DNA from: CAYSCX01 sp964429575
GTDB taxonomy: Bacteria > Desulfobacterota > Binatia > Binatales > Binataceae
Direction: 5' to 3'
DNA length: 64,000 nucleotides
Assembly: GCA_964429575.1 (NCBI GenBank)
Contig: CAYSCX010000003.1
Location: 115,956-179,955, forward strand
Shown: positions 16,272-24,952 of the stretch, one piece after another
Layout: the number at the start of each line of letters is the position of its first letter
Numbering within the stretch: position 1 is the first letter of the stretch
The notes under the pieces: generated by a model
The model's input: only the letters and a program-made list of their open reading frames with translations
What the model was told of the DNA's origin: nothing
The model's database searches: none
Position numbers and translations under genes: made by a program

Positions 16272-18595
16272 TCCTGCGGTTTTGTCTCTGACGGCTCGAA
16301 AAAAGTTTGCTGGCCCGACTCTTCCGCCCTTGATGCTTCATCGGCGGCGAACAGTCCCGCTCTTTCCACGAACGACTTGAACTTTTCGTATAGGTCGTCG
16401 AGCTTCGCCAGATAGTACTCGACATTCTCGTCCGGATGGTCTGCGTCGTATTCAGAAACCATTTTTGCAGCGTCGGACACCTTGACCCTCTTTGTGCGCC
16501 CTGTGACGTAGTACGAAACCTGGTCACCTGACAGGTACGGCCGCTCCGACTTGAGGGCCAGCTCGTACGCCGCGGATAAATTGCGCCGCTTGCCGCCGAC
16601 TTTTTGACGGTAATTGTCGAGCGAGTCCTGCAGCGTTTCCGTCTTCATCAACTCGGTGATGCCCAACTCGTGACGCTCGATTTTGCGCCGATAGTCGTCG
16701 TAGAGAGCGGGAATGCTGTTGCGACGTTCCTCCATGAGCAGTCGGAACAGCTCCTCCATGAAGCGGCGTTGGAATCGTTCGAGCCCGCGAGACTTCAGTC
16801 CCGATCCGCGAATCGTCATCCCGCCAGACTCATCCAGCAGCACGTAGTTCTTCATCTTATAGCTGAGCATCGCCGCATACCGTCCGTCGATCTCGAGCTT
16901 GATCCCTTCCGGCAACGACGCCGCTACCTGTTCGAGCAACGCTTCGCCGTCCTCTTCGCTCACGCATCCTTCGGGCGGCACAAAGTAGATGCCGTCGGTA
17001 TCGACCTCGATTACCTGCGCGCCGCGCGCCTCGAGATCCGCGACCGCGGTGCGGATCAAGTCGCGCCCGCGGCGCGTCACAGCGTTGGCTACGGCGAAGT
17101 CGTTGAAGTGGCCGAGGCCGAAGCCGAGATACCCGTAAAAGGAATTGATGAGAATCTTGAATGTCTGCTGAAGCGCTTCGATGTTGCGGCGCTCCGCGCC
17201 TTGGAGCGCGCGCATCATCTGCTTCGCCTTCACGCGAAACGCGCGCAAGTCCCCGAGCAGTTTGAGGAACGCGCCGAGACGGTCGGCTTCCGGCGCATGC
17301 TGATACTTGAGCATGAGCGACGGATAAAGCGACGTCACATCGCAATGCAATACGCCGTGCGCGACGCCCGAGCGCCGCATCTCGGTGTAACCGCCGGTGA
17401 CCGGCTCTGCGCTGCGCGGCGCTGGAATCGAATGACCCGCCGCAAGAAACGCACGCATCATGAGCGCATCGATCTTCGTCGCATTGCCGCGCAGCATCAC
17501 GTTCTGGAACGAAAACGGAAAGATCTGCGCCTGCACGAAGTAGCTCGGCGCCAGCACCTCCGCGAGCGCGCGTGCCTCGCGCACGTCGTCCAGCGCGTAG
17601 CGAAAGAGCGTGTCGGGATCGCGCTCGAAGTACTCGCTCACCTTCGAAGCGTCGATATAGACCCGATTGGGCGGCGCGATTGCGAAGTGCTGAGCGAGTT
17701 GCTTGAGGCCGAATCCCTCCAGCTCGCGGCTTGCGATGTCGTAGTGCTGCGCGAGGATCCAGGTGTCGATGATGCTCCGGCCGTAAATGTCGTAACGGCG
17801 GTACCCAATGCTCCGCTCTGCAATCTGAAGCCGCGACGGCCGCGCGCGCAGCACGCTGCCGTCGCGTCCGAGCGCGAGTCTCACGCGATGGCGCCGCGCG
17901 CGAGCCTCGAGGTACTCGAAATCGAACCTGAACAGATTGTGACCCTCGATCACGTCGGGATCGCGCTCCGCGACGATTCGCACGAACTCCTCGAGCATCG
18001 CCCGCTCGTCCATCTCCTTGCCCGAAAGCAGCCGCTCAAATCCTGTCGAGTCCGATATCGCAATCGCGATCACGCGATCGCCCTCGCGCGCCGCCGACGG
18101 GAACTCGAAGCCGCGCGTGATGTATGTCTCGATGTCGAACTGAAGCCGCTTGAGCGTGCCGAACTCCAGTCCCATGAAGAACGTTGAGCCGGTGAGCATC
18201 AGGTGCTGCTCGACCGGGTCGCTCAGCACCAGGTACGGCGCGTCCGGCGCATTCGGGGTCTTTCCGGTCGTCTCGCGCAGGTGTTTCTTCGCGGCGTCGA
18301 GCGCATCCAGTGATCCAAATGTCACCAGATGGCGGAAGGGAAAATCGCCGTCGAGCGTGCGCACGTCATGCTTTGGGCGAAACCCAGCGAGACGCGAGAC
18401 GTCATCGACGATGACGAACAGCCTGAGCGGCCGCCGCTCGCGCACAAGTTCGCCGTCGACACGGCGAAAGACCTCCACTTCCGTGTTCGACGCAAGCTCG
18501 ACCGCGACCACGCAGGCGTCGGCCGGGTCGCCGAACAGGAGGCGGTTCGTATGGAACTCGCGGAGAATTTCCTGGTAGGTGCTCACTCCGGACAA
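16268..18595 (-). CDS. DNA polymerase, family B
   Basis: This 775-residue replicative-type or repair polymerase belongs to family B. The 3'-5' exonuclease motifs are present: Exo I FDIETY, Exo II GHNLFRFDFEYL and Exo III YALDDVREA. The polymerase motifs follow in order: DVTSLYPSLML (motif A), KILINSFYGYLGFG (motif B) and EVDTDGIYF (motif C). The TTG at 18595 is the most upstream start; GTG 18586 is equally likely. Family B enzymes in bacteria usually act in damage tolerance or restart. The end codon is TAG within the CTAG boundary of the element at 16165-16271. Confidence 0.93.
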   Translation of the reverse strand: MSGVSTYQEILREFHTNRLLFGDPADACVVAVELASNTEVEVFRRVDGELVRERRPLRLFVIVDDVSRLAGFRPKHDVRTLDGDFPFRHLVTFGSLDALDAAKKHLRETTGKTPNAPDAPYLVLSDPVEQHLMLTGSTFFMGLEFGTLKRLQFDIETYITRGFEFPSAAREGDRVIAIAISDSTGFERLLSGKEMDERAMLEEFVRIVAERDPDVIEGHNLFRFDFEYLEARARRHRVRLALGRDGSVLRARPSRLQIAERSIGYRRYDIYGRSIIDTWILAQHYDIASRELEGFGLKQLAQHFAIAPPNRVYIDASKVSEYFERDPDTLFRYALDDVREARALAEVLAPSYFVQAQIFPFSFQNVMLRGNATKIDALMMRAFLAAGHSIPAPRSAEPVTGGYTEMRRSGVAHGVLHCDVTSLYPSLMLKYQHAPEADRLGAFLKLLGDLRAFRVKAKQMMRALQGAERRNIEALQQTFKILINSFYGYLGFGLGHFNDFAVANAVTRRGRDLIRTAVADLEARGAQVIEVDTDGIYFVPPEGCVSEEDGEALLEQVAASLPEGIKLEIDGRYAAMLSYKMKNYVLLDESGGMTIRGSGLKSRGLERFQRRFMEELFRLLMEERRNSIPALYDDYRRKIERHELGITELMKTETLQDSLDNYRQKVGGKRRNLSAAYELALKSERPYLSGDQVSYYVTGRTKRVKVSDAAKMVSEYDADHPDENVEYYLAKLDDLYEKFKSFVERAGLFAADEASRAEESGQQTFFEPSETKPQD

Positions 18596-18652
18596 TCCGC
18601 AATCGATTGTGCAACGGAGCGGACCCAGATTACCAACGCCGCGGGTTTCACC

Positions 18653-19684
18653 TTAGAGGAGGTCGAGCACTACCAACGCCGCGAGGAATGACGCGTACGC
18701 CGCACCGCCGAGCATCAATGTCCGCGGGTCGATGTTGCCGTCGCGCAGCGTCGCGTAGAGCACCAGCGACGATCCGATCGCGACCACTCCCGCAATCAAT
18801 CCCGCGCCGCCGAGCTGCCACGGAGTCAGCAGGAGCCCAAGCGCGACCGGAATGCACGATTGAAAAACCATCGCGCCGGTGATGTTGGCGAGCGCCAAAT
18901 GGTCCTTGCTCTGGCGAATCCAAACCACGGAGTTGTACTTTTCAGGCAACTCGGTCGCCAGCGGGCTCAAGATCAACGCGAGGACGCCGGGGCTGATAGA
19001 AACGTGCTCCGATACCAGGATAACTTGATCGACGAATTCGCGCGCGCCGAAAAATATCGCGACGACGCCCATCGTAACCTGCACCATGGTGAGCAGGCCG
19101 CGCGGATCGTCGGAACTGCCGCCCACGAAGGATTCGATGTACAGCCCGTGCTCGACTGCGCTGTCCGGGTGGCGCTCGAGCCGCAGCATCTTGACCGTGT
19201 AGCATGCGTACACCGCGACCAGCGCGGCCGCGAGCAGCATGCGGACCGCGCTGCTCGGATTCGCCAGACCAGCAACGATGACAAGCGCGAACACGGGCAG
19301 AAAAAATGACAGGTCGCGGCGGGCATCTTCGCGATTCACCCGCAGCACATTGCTGTCTCGGCGCGCGCGAAAAATGACGACCGCCGCACCCATCACAAAC
19401 AGAGCGACCGTCGACAGCATCAAGGGCGCGCCGATGATTGCGCCGATGCCCACTTCCAGCCGTCCGTGAGTTCCTTCACCCGGGGAAAGCAACGCGACCG
19501 CCGGCACGAACGTCTCCGGCAATGCGGTTCCCACCGCAGCCAGAAGGCTGCCGACCGCAGCTTCCGCCACGCCAAGCTTGTGTCCCGCCCATTCGATACC
19601 GTTGGTGAAGAGTTCCGAGCCGACGAGAATGATGACGAAACTCAAAGCCAGAATCGCGGCATGTTCCAGGAACGATGACGACAT
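18653..19684 (-). CDS. Ca2+/cation antiporter family membrane protein
   Basis: This 343-residue inner-membrane protein has about ten hydrophobic segments in two halves. The two ion-binding repeats of the Ca2+:cation antiporter superfamily are visible: AVGTALPETFVPAVAL in the first half and SPLATELPEKYNSVVW in the second. These match the G(T/S)SxPE-type and related helices. It most likely exchanges Ca2+ (or another cation) for Na+ or H+. It is divergent from rpoD and has no partner genes. I do not assign a specific family name such as YrbG. Confidence 0.85.
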   Translation of the reverse strand: MSSSFLEHAAILALSFVIILVGSELFTNGIEWAGHKLGVAEAAVGSLLAAVGTALPETFVPAVALLSPGEGTHGRLEVGIGAIIGAPLMLSTVALFVMGAAVVIFRARRDSNVLRVNREDARRDLSFFLPVFALVIVAGLANPSSAVRMLLAAALVAVYACYTVKMLRLERHPDSAVEHGLYIESFVGGSSDDPRGLLTMVQVTMGVVAIFFGAREFVDQVILVSEHVSISPGVLALILSPLATELPEKYNSVVWIRQSKDHLALANITGAMVFQSCIPVALGLLLTPWQLGGAGLIAGVVAIGSSLVLYATLRDGNIDPRTLMLGGAAYASFLAALVVLDLL

Positions 19685-19881
19685 TTCGCGGGTTGAAACC
19701 TCTGTGCGGCCGATCCGTCGTACATTAGAGAGGGGTTCGCGCCGACGCCAGCCGCGGCGCGGCTCGATCTGTCATGCGGCGCGGGCGCCGGGGAATGGTT
19801 AGATTCTTCTCGCGGTCAATGCGATTCGACCCCCCGCAGCACTCATCGAGCGTTCGGTTTGGACGCGTCGAAGCTCGCGCG

Positions 19882-19910
19882 TTGACAGCGATGAAAGCCA
19901 TCCTTAAACT
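19882..19910 (+). promoter_or_regulatory. Candidate sigma70-type promoter for rpoD
   Basis: TTGACA (19882-19887) is followed after 17 bases by TAAACT (19905-19910), four of six to the -10 consensus. It is in the 369 bp gap between the divergent antiporter and rpoD, about 145 bases from the rpoD start. This is the best -35/-10 pair seen in the window. The rest of that gap shows no gene. Confidence 0.55.
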
Positions 19911-20053
19911 GTTAGGTTTGCCGCCGCCACCTTTCGTATTGAACTGCGTGCATCGAAAATCGAGCCAAGGCATCGGCGCAATCCCTGCGATTTCTGGTAT
20001 GACGGCGGCCGTAGCCGCGCTAACTGCGTCCGCGAGCGGAGAAACTCACTAGC

Positions 20054-21823
20054 ATGAGCAAGAAGTACGAGGGCAAGGACCTTCAGAGCCTGGTGGACCT
20101 CGGTCGCGAGCAGGGATACCTGACGTTTGACCAGGTCAACGATTTCCTCCCGCAGGATGTCGCTTCGCCCGCCGACCTCCGCGCCGCGCTCGACAGCTTC
20201 GAAGACCTCGACATCAAGGTCCTCGAGGAGGTTCCCACCGAATCCACGGACAACGACCTCGACGGCGACGCGAAGGAGGAGCCGGAAGAAGAAGCTCCCG
20301 CCCCCGCTCCGGGCGCCGAAGCGGTCGGCGAATCTTCCGACCCGGTCCGCCTCTATCTCAAGGAGATGGGCAACTTCCAGCTCCTCTCGCGCGAGCAGGA
20401 AGTTGAAATCGCCAAGCGCATCGAGGCCGGCGAGAACGAGGTCGAAGAGGAAGTTCTGAGTTCGCCCGTGACGGTCGACTTCGTCGTCGACGTTGGTGAG
20501 CGCGTCGAGGCGGGCGAAGCCGACCTGCGCGACGTTTTCGAAGACGCAGAGGAAACTCCTGCCGACGCCGATGAAGACCGCGGCGCCGAGGCCGACGAGC
20601 GTCAGCTGAAAAGGCTGCTCACCGCAACCAAGAAGCTCACGACGCTGCGCGCGAAGCTGGAAGACATCGACACAAAGCTCGCCGCAGGCAAGGTCAGCCG
20701 GCCGCAAAGGCAGAAGCTGGAGAAGAAACAGGACAAGCTGAAGGAGCGTGTCAAGAAGGAGCTGCGCACCATGCAGCTCTCGCGCAAGCTCGAGGACGCC
20801 GTCATCGGCGAAATGCGCTCACGTCTGCGCAGGTACCTCGATGGGCAGCGAGTCATCGAAAACTACGAAAACGCCACCGGCCGCACCCGATCGCAGCTGA
20901 TGCGAGAGGCGGGCGAGGCCGAAGATCGCCGCCACGTGCTCAAGGTCGGCGACCTACGCGAAAACCTGAAGGACATCGGCGCGAACATTCGCGACGCGGT
21001 CAAGACCATCAAGCAAATCGAGCATGAGGTCAAAACCCGCGGCGAGGATTTCGCGCGCAAGCTCGAAAAAATTGCCGCCGGTCAGGACAAGAGCCGCCGA
21101 GCCAAGAAGGAACTCACCGAGGCGAACCTGCGCCTGGTCGTGAGTCTCGCCAAGCGTTACACCAACCGCGGCCTTGGCTTCCTGGATCTCATCCAGGAGG
21201 GCAACATCGGCCTGATGCGCGCGGTCGACAAGTTCGAGTATCAGCGCGGCTATAAGTTCTCCACCTACGCGACCTGGTGGATCCGCCAGTCCATGTCGCG
21301 CGCGATCGCCGACCAGGGCCGCACCATTCGCATCCCGGTCCACATGGTTGAGACCATTAATAAGCTGCTCCGCGTGACGCGGCTTCTCGTCCAGCGCCTC
21401 GGCCGCGAGCCGGCGCCCGAAGAGATTGCCGAGCAGATGGAGATGCCGCTCGACAAAGTCCAGAAGGTGCTCAAGATCGTCAAGGAGCCCATCTCGCTCG
21501 AAACGCCGATTGGCGACGAGGAGGAAAGCTCGCTCGGCGATTTCGTCGAGGACGAACTCGCGCCGTCACCCGTCGAAGCGGCGATTCAGGGCAACCTCGG
21601 CGAACAGACCCGCAAGGTGCTCGCGACGCTCACGCCGCGCGAGGAGCAAATCCTGCGCATGCGCTTCGGAATCGGCCAGAAGACCGACTACACGCTCGAG
21701 GAAGTCGGCAAGCAGTTCGCGGTCACCCGCGAGCGCATCCGCCAAATCGAGGCCAAGGCGCTGCGCAAGCTCCGCCAGACCGGCCGCTCACGCAACCTCG
21801 AAGGCTTTCAGGAACGCGAGTAA
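20054..21823 (+). CDS. rpoD: RNA polymerase primary sigma factor
   Basis: This is the 589-residue primary sigma factor that directs core RNA polymerase to housekeeping promoters. Region 1.1 is at the N-terminus, followed by an acidic linker and region 1.2 (DPVRLYLKEMG). A highly charged non-conserved insertion follows. Region 2 has RLVVSLAKRYTNRGLGFLDL, and then YKFSTYATWWIRQ with the aromatic -10 recognition residues. Region 3 has IRIPVHMVETINKL and region 4 has TLEEVGKQFAVTRERIRQIE. The ATG at 20054 is the only fitting start. A dnaG gene, common upstream of rpoD in many bacteria, is not present here. Confidence 0.97.
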   Translation: MSKKYEGKDLQSLVDLGREQGYLTFDQVNDFLPQDVASPADLRAALDSFEDLDIKVLEEVPTESTDNDLDGDAKEEPEEEAPAPAPGAEAVGESSDPVRLYLKEMGNFQLLSREQEVEIAKRIEAGENEVEEEVLSSPVTVDFVVDVGERVEAGEADLRDVFEDAEETPADADEDRGAEADERQLKRLLTATKKLTTLRAKLEDIDTKLAAGKVSRPQRQKLEKKQDKLKERVKKELRTMQLSRKLEDAVIGEMRSRLRRYLDGQRVIENYENATGRTRSQLMREAGEAEDRRHVLKVGDLRENLKDIGANIRDAVKTIKQIEHEVKTRGEDFARKLEKIAAGQDKSRRAKKELTEANLRLVVSLAKRYTNRGLGFLDLIQEGNIGLMRAVDKFEYQRGYKFSTYATWWIRQSMSRAIADQGRTIRIPVHMVETINKLLRVTRLLVQRLGREPAPEEIAEQMEMPLDKVQKVLKIVKEPISLETPIGDEEESSLGDFVEDELAPSPVEAAIQGNLGEQTRKVLATLTPREEQILRMRFGIGQKTDYTLEEVGKQFAVTRERIRQIEAKALRKLRQTGRSRNLEGFQERE

Positions 21824-21854
21824 CGGCGACGGCTGGCCGAGAATCGAATCCCGC

Positions 21855-22088
21855 ATGAGGCGAGCCATTCAGGTCCGCATCTTCAAAGGCGAAAAACTCT
21901 ACGTCGGCGAATGTTTGGACCTCGCGGTCGTCACCCAGGCGGCCACCCTCGATGAGCTTGCCGGCAATTTGAGGGAAGCGATAGCCCTCCAGCTCGAGGG
22001 CGAGGATCCGGCTGCCTTCGGACTCGCCGAAAACCCTGCGATTGTAGCTACCTTCGAGCTGGAAGGCCTCGCTGGTGCTAAGGCTTAG
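21855..22088 (+). CDS. HicB-like small protein
   Basis: This 77-residue protein resembles the N-terminal fold of HicB-type antitoxins (UPF0150-like). It starts with IQVRIFKGEKLYVGECLDLAVVTQAATLDELAGNLREAI, read across residues 5-43. No HicA toxin gene is visible on either side, and the C-terminus lacks a clear helix-turn-helix. Such orphan HicB-like proteins are common and of unknown function. It follows rpoD by 31 bases on the same strand and may share its transcript. Confidence 0.6.
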   Translation: MRRAIQVRIFKGEKLYVGECLDLAVVTQAATLDELAGNLREAIALQLEGEDPAAFGLAENPAIVATFELEGLAGAKA

Positions 22089-22125
22089 GCGCCTGGCGGC
22101 CAACGCCTCCGCGCGAGGCCCATCA

Positions 22126-22153
22126 CTCGCTGGTTTAGCGAGAAATGTTTTTT
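22126..22153 (+). terminator. Candidate terminator after the rpoD transcript
   Basis: A 6 bp stem CTCGCT/AGCGAG with a five-base loop is followed a few bases later by a run of six T. It is downstream of the HicB-like gene on the plus strand. The stem is short, so this is only moderately supported. Confidence 0.45.
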
Positions 22154-22281
22154 CGCAAAACGAACGGGCAGTTCCAAGCCGCTAAGCCCCTGAAATTAAA
22201 GCAAGAACCGCGAATGAGTGCAAAATTTGTCGATGCATGAAACAGCCATTTGGCGCACTTTCAACCGCCCGGCCAACCCCT

Positions 22282-23475
22282 TCACGCAACGATTTTAGCC
22301 CCGCGCAGCCGCTCAATCTCCTCCGCTCCGAATCCAAACTCGCGCAGCACCTCGTCCGTGTGCTCTCCCACCAGCGGCGGACGTGTGACGCGCCCGGGCG
22401 TATCGGCGAGCTTCACCGGCAGCCCGGTCGTCTTGAACGTCCCAATTTGCGGATGCGCCATCTGAAGCAGCATCTCACGCGCCGCAGTCTGCGGATGCTT
22501 GAACATCTCCTCGACGGTCAGTATCGGACCCGACGGAATCCCCTCGCGATTGAGTATCTCGATCCACTCGGCCGCCGCCTTCGATGCGAGCGCGCCGTTT
22601 ATCGCTGCCGTCAGTTCGTTGCGATTCTTGACCCTTCGACCGGTCGATGTGAATCGCTCATCGTCGCCCAGCTCGCTCTTGCCGATGACCTTCACGAACT
22701 TCCGCCACATCACCTCGTTCCCGCATGCGATGTTGAAGATGCGATCCGACGCCTGAAACGCGCCGTGCGGCGCCGAGAGCGGATGATGGTTTCCCTGCGG
22801 CGATGGCGTCCGTCCCGTCTCAAAATAAATCCCAGCCGACCAGCTCAGGATTGCGACGATCGATTCCAGCAGCGACGTCTCGACATGCTGCCCGCGACCA
22901 GTACGATGTCGCGCTTCGAGCGCAAGCAGAATTGCCTGCGCCGCGAAAATTCCCGCAAGTAAGTCGCAGATCGCGATCCCCACGCGCGTCGGCCCGCTCT
23001 CCGCGGTGCCGGTGACACTCATCAGTCCCGACATTCCTTGTGCAATCTGATCGAAGCCCGGGTAGTCGCGCAGCGGACCGCTCGATCCGAACCCCGAGAT
23101 GCTGCACGTGATGATGCGCGGGTTGTGCGCGGCGAGCTTCGCGTGGCCGAATCCCATCGCCTCGAACACGCCCGGCCGGAAGTTCTCCACGACCACATCC
23201 GCGCTCGCGAGCAGCTTCATCAGCACCTCGCGCCCTTGCGGCTGCTTCGTCGCGATCCTGACGCTCTTCTTTGACCGGTTGGCGCTTAGGAAAAAGTAAT
23301 TGTCCGGTCCGTCGGAGTTGCCCATCTCGGAGCGGGGATTGTCCACCGGCTCGACCTTGATGATCTCCGCGCCGTAGTCTCCGAGCAGTTGCGTGCAGAA
23401 CGGTCCCGCCAGATACCGCGTAAGGTCGATTACTTTGATTCCATCGAGTGGCGGCGCTTGAGCCATGGGTGCCAT
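22282..23475 (-). CDS. CaiB/BaiF (class III) CoA-transferase
   Basis: This 397-residue enzyme of the class III family transfers CoA between carboxylic acids, usually in catabolism. Visible family blocks are VIDLTRYLAGPFCTQLLGDYGAE (residues 14-36), RSKKSVRI, and VENFRPGVFEAMG. The catalytic Asp sits in ICDLLAG. The length is usual for the family. The neighbours (rpoD group and macA) do not define the substrate. The gene points away from macA; their start regions face each other with about 120 bases between. Confidence 0.9.
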   Translation of the reverse strand: MAPMAQAPPLDGIKVIDLTRYLAGPFCTQLLGDYGAEIIKVEPVDNPRSEMGNSDGPDNYFFLSANRSKKSVRIATKQPQGREVLMKLLASADVVVENFRPGVFEAMGFGHAKLAAHNPRIITCSISGFGSSGPLRDYPGFDQIAQGMSGLMSVTGTAESGPTRVGIAICDLLAGIFAAQAILLALEARHRTGRGQHVETSLLESIVAILSWSAGIYFETGRTPSPQGNHHPLSAPHGAFQASDRIFNIACGNEVMWRKFVKVIGKSELGDDERFTSTGRRVKNRNELTAAINGALASKAAAEWIEILNREGIPSGPILTVEEMFKHPQTAAREMLLQMAHPQIGTFKTTGLPVKLADTPGRVTRPPLVGEHTDEVLREFGFGAEEIERLRGAKIVA

Positions 23476-23595
23476 CTCCTGCCGCGATCACACGGCCTCG
23501 GCGCGCAAATGAAACCTGCCGGGCGCGCATTCGTCTGGATCTTCGTACGCTACTGGAATCGATTCGGACTCGGTACCTATCATAAGCCGCACTTG

Positions 23596-24792
23596 ATGAA
23601 TTCCCGCTCTCCGAAGTTCCGCTGGATTGTCGCAGGCGCGGTGCTGCTAACGGTATTCCTCGCGTATCGCTATTTCGGCGGCGCGCGCGACGCCGTCGGA
23701 TACATCACCGCAGAGGTCACGCGCGGGCCGGTAATCCGCGCCGTCACCGCGACCGGCACGGTGAATCCCGAAGTCACGGTCCAGGTCGGCACCTACGTCT
23801 CCGGGCCAATCGTCGCGATCTACGCGGATTTCAACTCGCCCGTCAAAGCTGGCCAGCTGATCGCCAAAATCGACTCGCGCCCATTCGAGATTCGCGTCGC
23901 CGGTGCGCGCGCCGCACTTGCCAATGCCAAGGCCCAGCTCCTCAAGACCCAGGCCGGCCTCGTCTACCAGAAAAGCACCCATGAACGCACTGCCGCGCTG
24001 CTCAAGGAGAACGCGGTCTCCCTCGACGCCGTCGATTCCGCGCGCAGCGCCTATGACCAGGCCGCTGCGCAAGTCGAACTCGACAAGGCCGCCATTCAAC
24101 AGGCCGACGCGAATCTCAAGGACGCGCAAGTACAACTCGGCTACACCAGCATCGTGTCGCCGGTGGACGGCACCGTGGTCTCGCGCAACGTTGACGTCGG
24201 ACAGACCGTCGCGGCCAGCTTCCAAACTCCGACGCTCTTTCTCATCGCGCGCGACTTGGCGCAAATGCAGGTCGATGCGAACGTAAGCGAGGCCGACATT
24301 GGCGAGGTTCACGACGGCCTGCGCGCCACGTTCACCGTCGATGCGTACCCGGACCGCGAATTTGTCGGCACCGTGAGACAAGTGCGCAATGCGCCCATAA
24401 CAGTCCAGAACGTCGTCACTTACGATGTCGTCATCGCTGTCCCGAATCCGCAAATGCTCCTGAAGCCCGGCATGACCGCCAACGTCACGCTCGTGCTCGC
24501 GCGCCGCGACAACGTGCTCCGCGTCCCCATCGAGGCGCTCCGCTTTTTGCCCAACGGTTTCGCCGACACACGCCATGCGCGCACCGATAAGAAAGATGCG
24601 CACGCGGATTCGCGCGTGTGGGTTCAGTCCGGCGGCTCGCTCGAACCGGTGGTCGTGAAAACCGGCCTCGAGGACGGCCGCTGGGCCGAACTCCTCGACG
24701 GCGCCCTCAAGCCAGGCGACGTGCTCGTCACCGGCGAGGTTCGCCCGCTCCCTGCGCCACCGCTCGGCGGTGGAATGCGCATCCCGCGCTAG
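23596..24792 (+). CDS. macA: MacA-like membrane fusion protein
   Basis: This 398-residue periplasmic adaptor links an inner-membrane MacB-type ABC exporter to an outer-membrane TolC-type channel. It has one N-terminal membrane segment (WIVAGAVLLTVFLAYRYF) and a lipoyl half-domain beginning VTATGTVNPEVTVQVGTYVSG. A long helical hairpin follows (about 90-170), then the second lipoyl half (YTSIVSPVDGTVVSRNVDVGQ spans its 21 residues) and the beta-barrel domain. ATG 23596 gives the short signal anchor; ATG 23509 is an in-frame alternative. The TAG stop is the left boundary of repeat copy D, which separates it from macB. Confidence 0.85.
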   Translation: MNSRSPKFRWIVAGAVLLTVFLAYRYFGGARDAVGYITAEVTRGPVIRAVTATGTVNPEVTVQVGTYVSGPIVAIYADFNSPVKAGQLIAKIDSRPFEIRVAGARAALANAKAQLLKTQAGLVYQKSTHERTAALLKENAVSLDAVDSARSAYDQAAAQVELDKAAIQQADANLKDAQVQLGYTSIVSPVDGTVVSRNVDVGQTVAASFQTPTLFLIARDLAQMQVDANVSEADIGEVHDGLRATFTVDAYPDREFVGTVRQVRNAPITVQNVVTYDVVIAVPNPQMLLKPGMTANVTLVLARRDNVLRVPIEALRFLPNGFADTRHARTDKKDAHADSRVWVQSGGSLEPVVVKTGLEDGRWAELLDGALKPGDVLVTGEVRPLPAPPLGGGMRIPR

Positions 24793-24949
24793 CAAGGTGT
24801 TGAGCAAAGCCTCGGAGTCCACAATGGCATCGACTTGGTCCTCAACACCCTGCGTAAAAGCTGTCTGCCTTCCTAATCTTCTCCCCCTGTGGGGGAGATG
24901 CGAGAGAGGGAGCAGGCTGTTGAAAATGCCATTTTCAACAGCCTGCTAG
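24789..24949 (+). repeat. CTAG-bounded palindromic element, copy D
   Basis: This 161 bp short-form copy fills the space between macA and macB. The left hairpin is GCAAGGTGTTGAG against CTCAACACCCTGC. The middle hairpin is CTCCCCC/GGGGGAG, and the right hairpin is GCAGGCTGTTGAAAATG against CATTTTCAACAGCCTGC. CTAG bounds it at 24789-24792 and 24946-24949. The first CTAG contains the macA stop codon, and macB starts three bases after the second. Confidence 0.92.
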
Positions 24950-24952
24950 GCC

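Noticed and set aside
16604..18187. A 527-codon plus-strand open frame
   Set aside because: It is the antisense shadow of the family B polymerase, with no family motifs and strong Arg/His bias.
23647..24822. A 391-codon minus-strand open frame
   Set aside because: It is the antisense shadow of macA and runs into repeat copy D.
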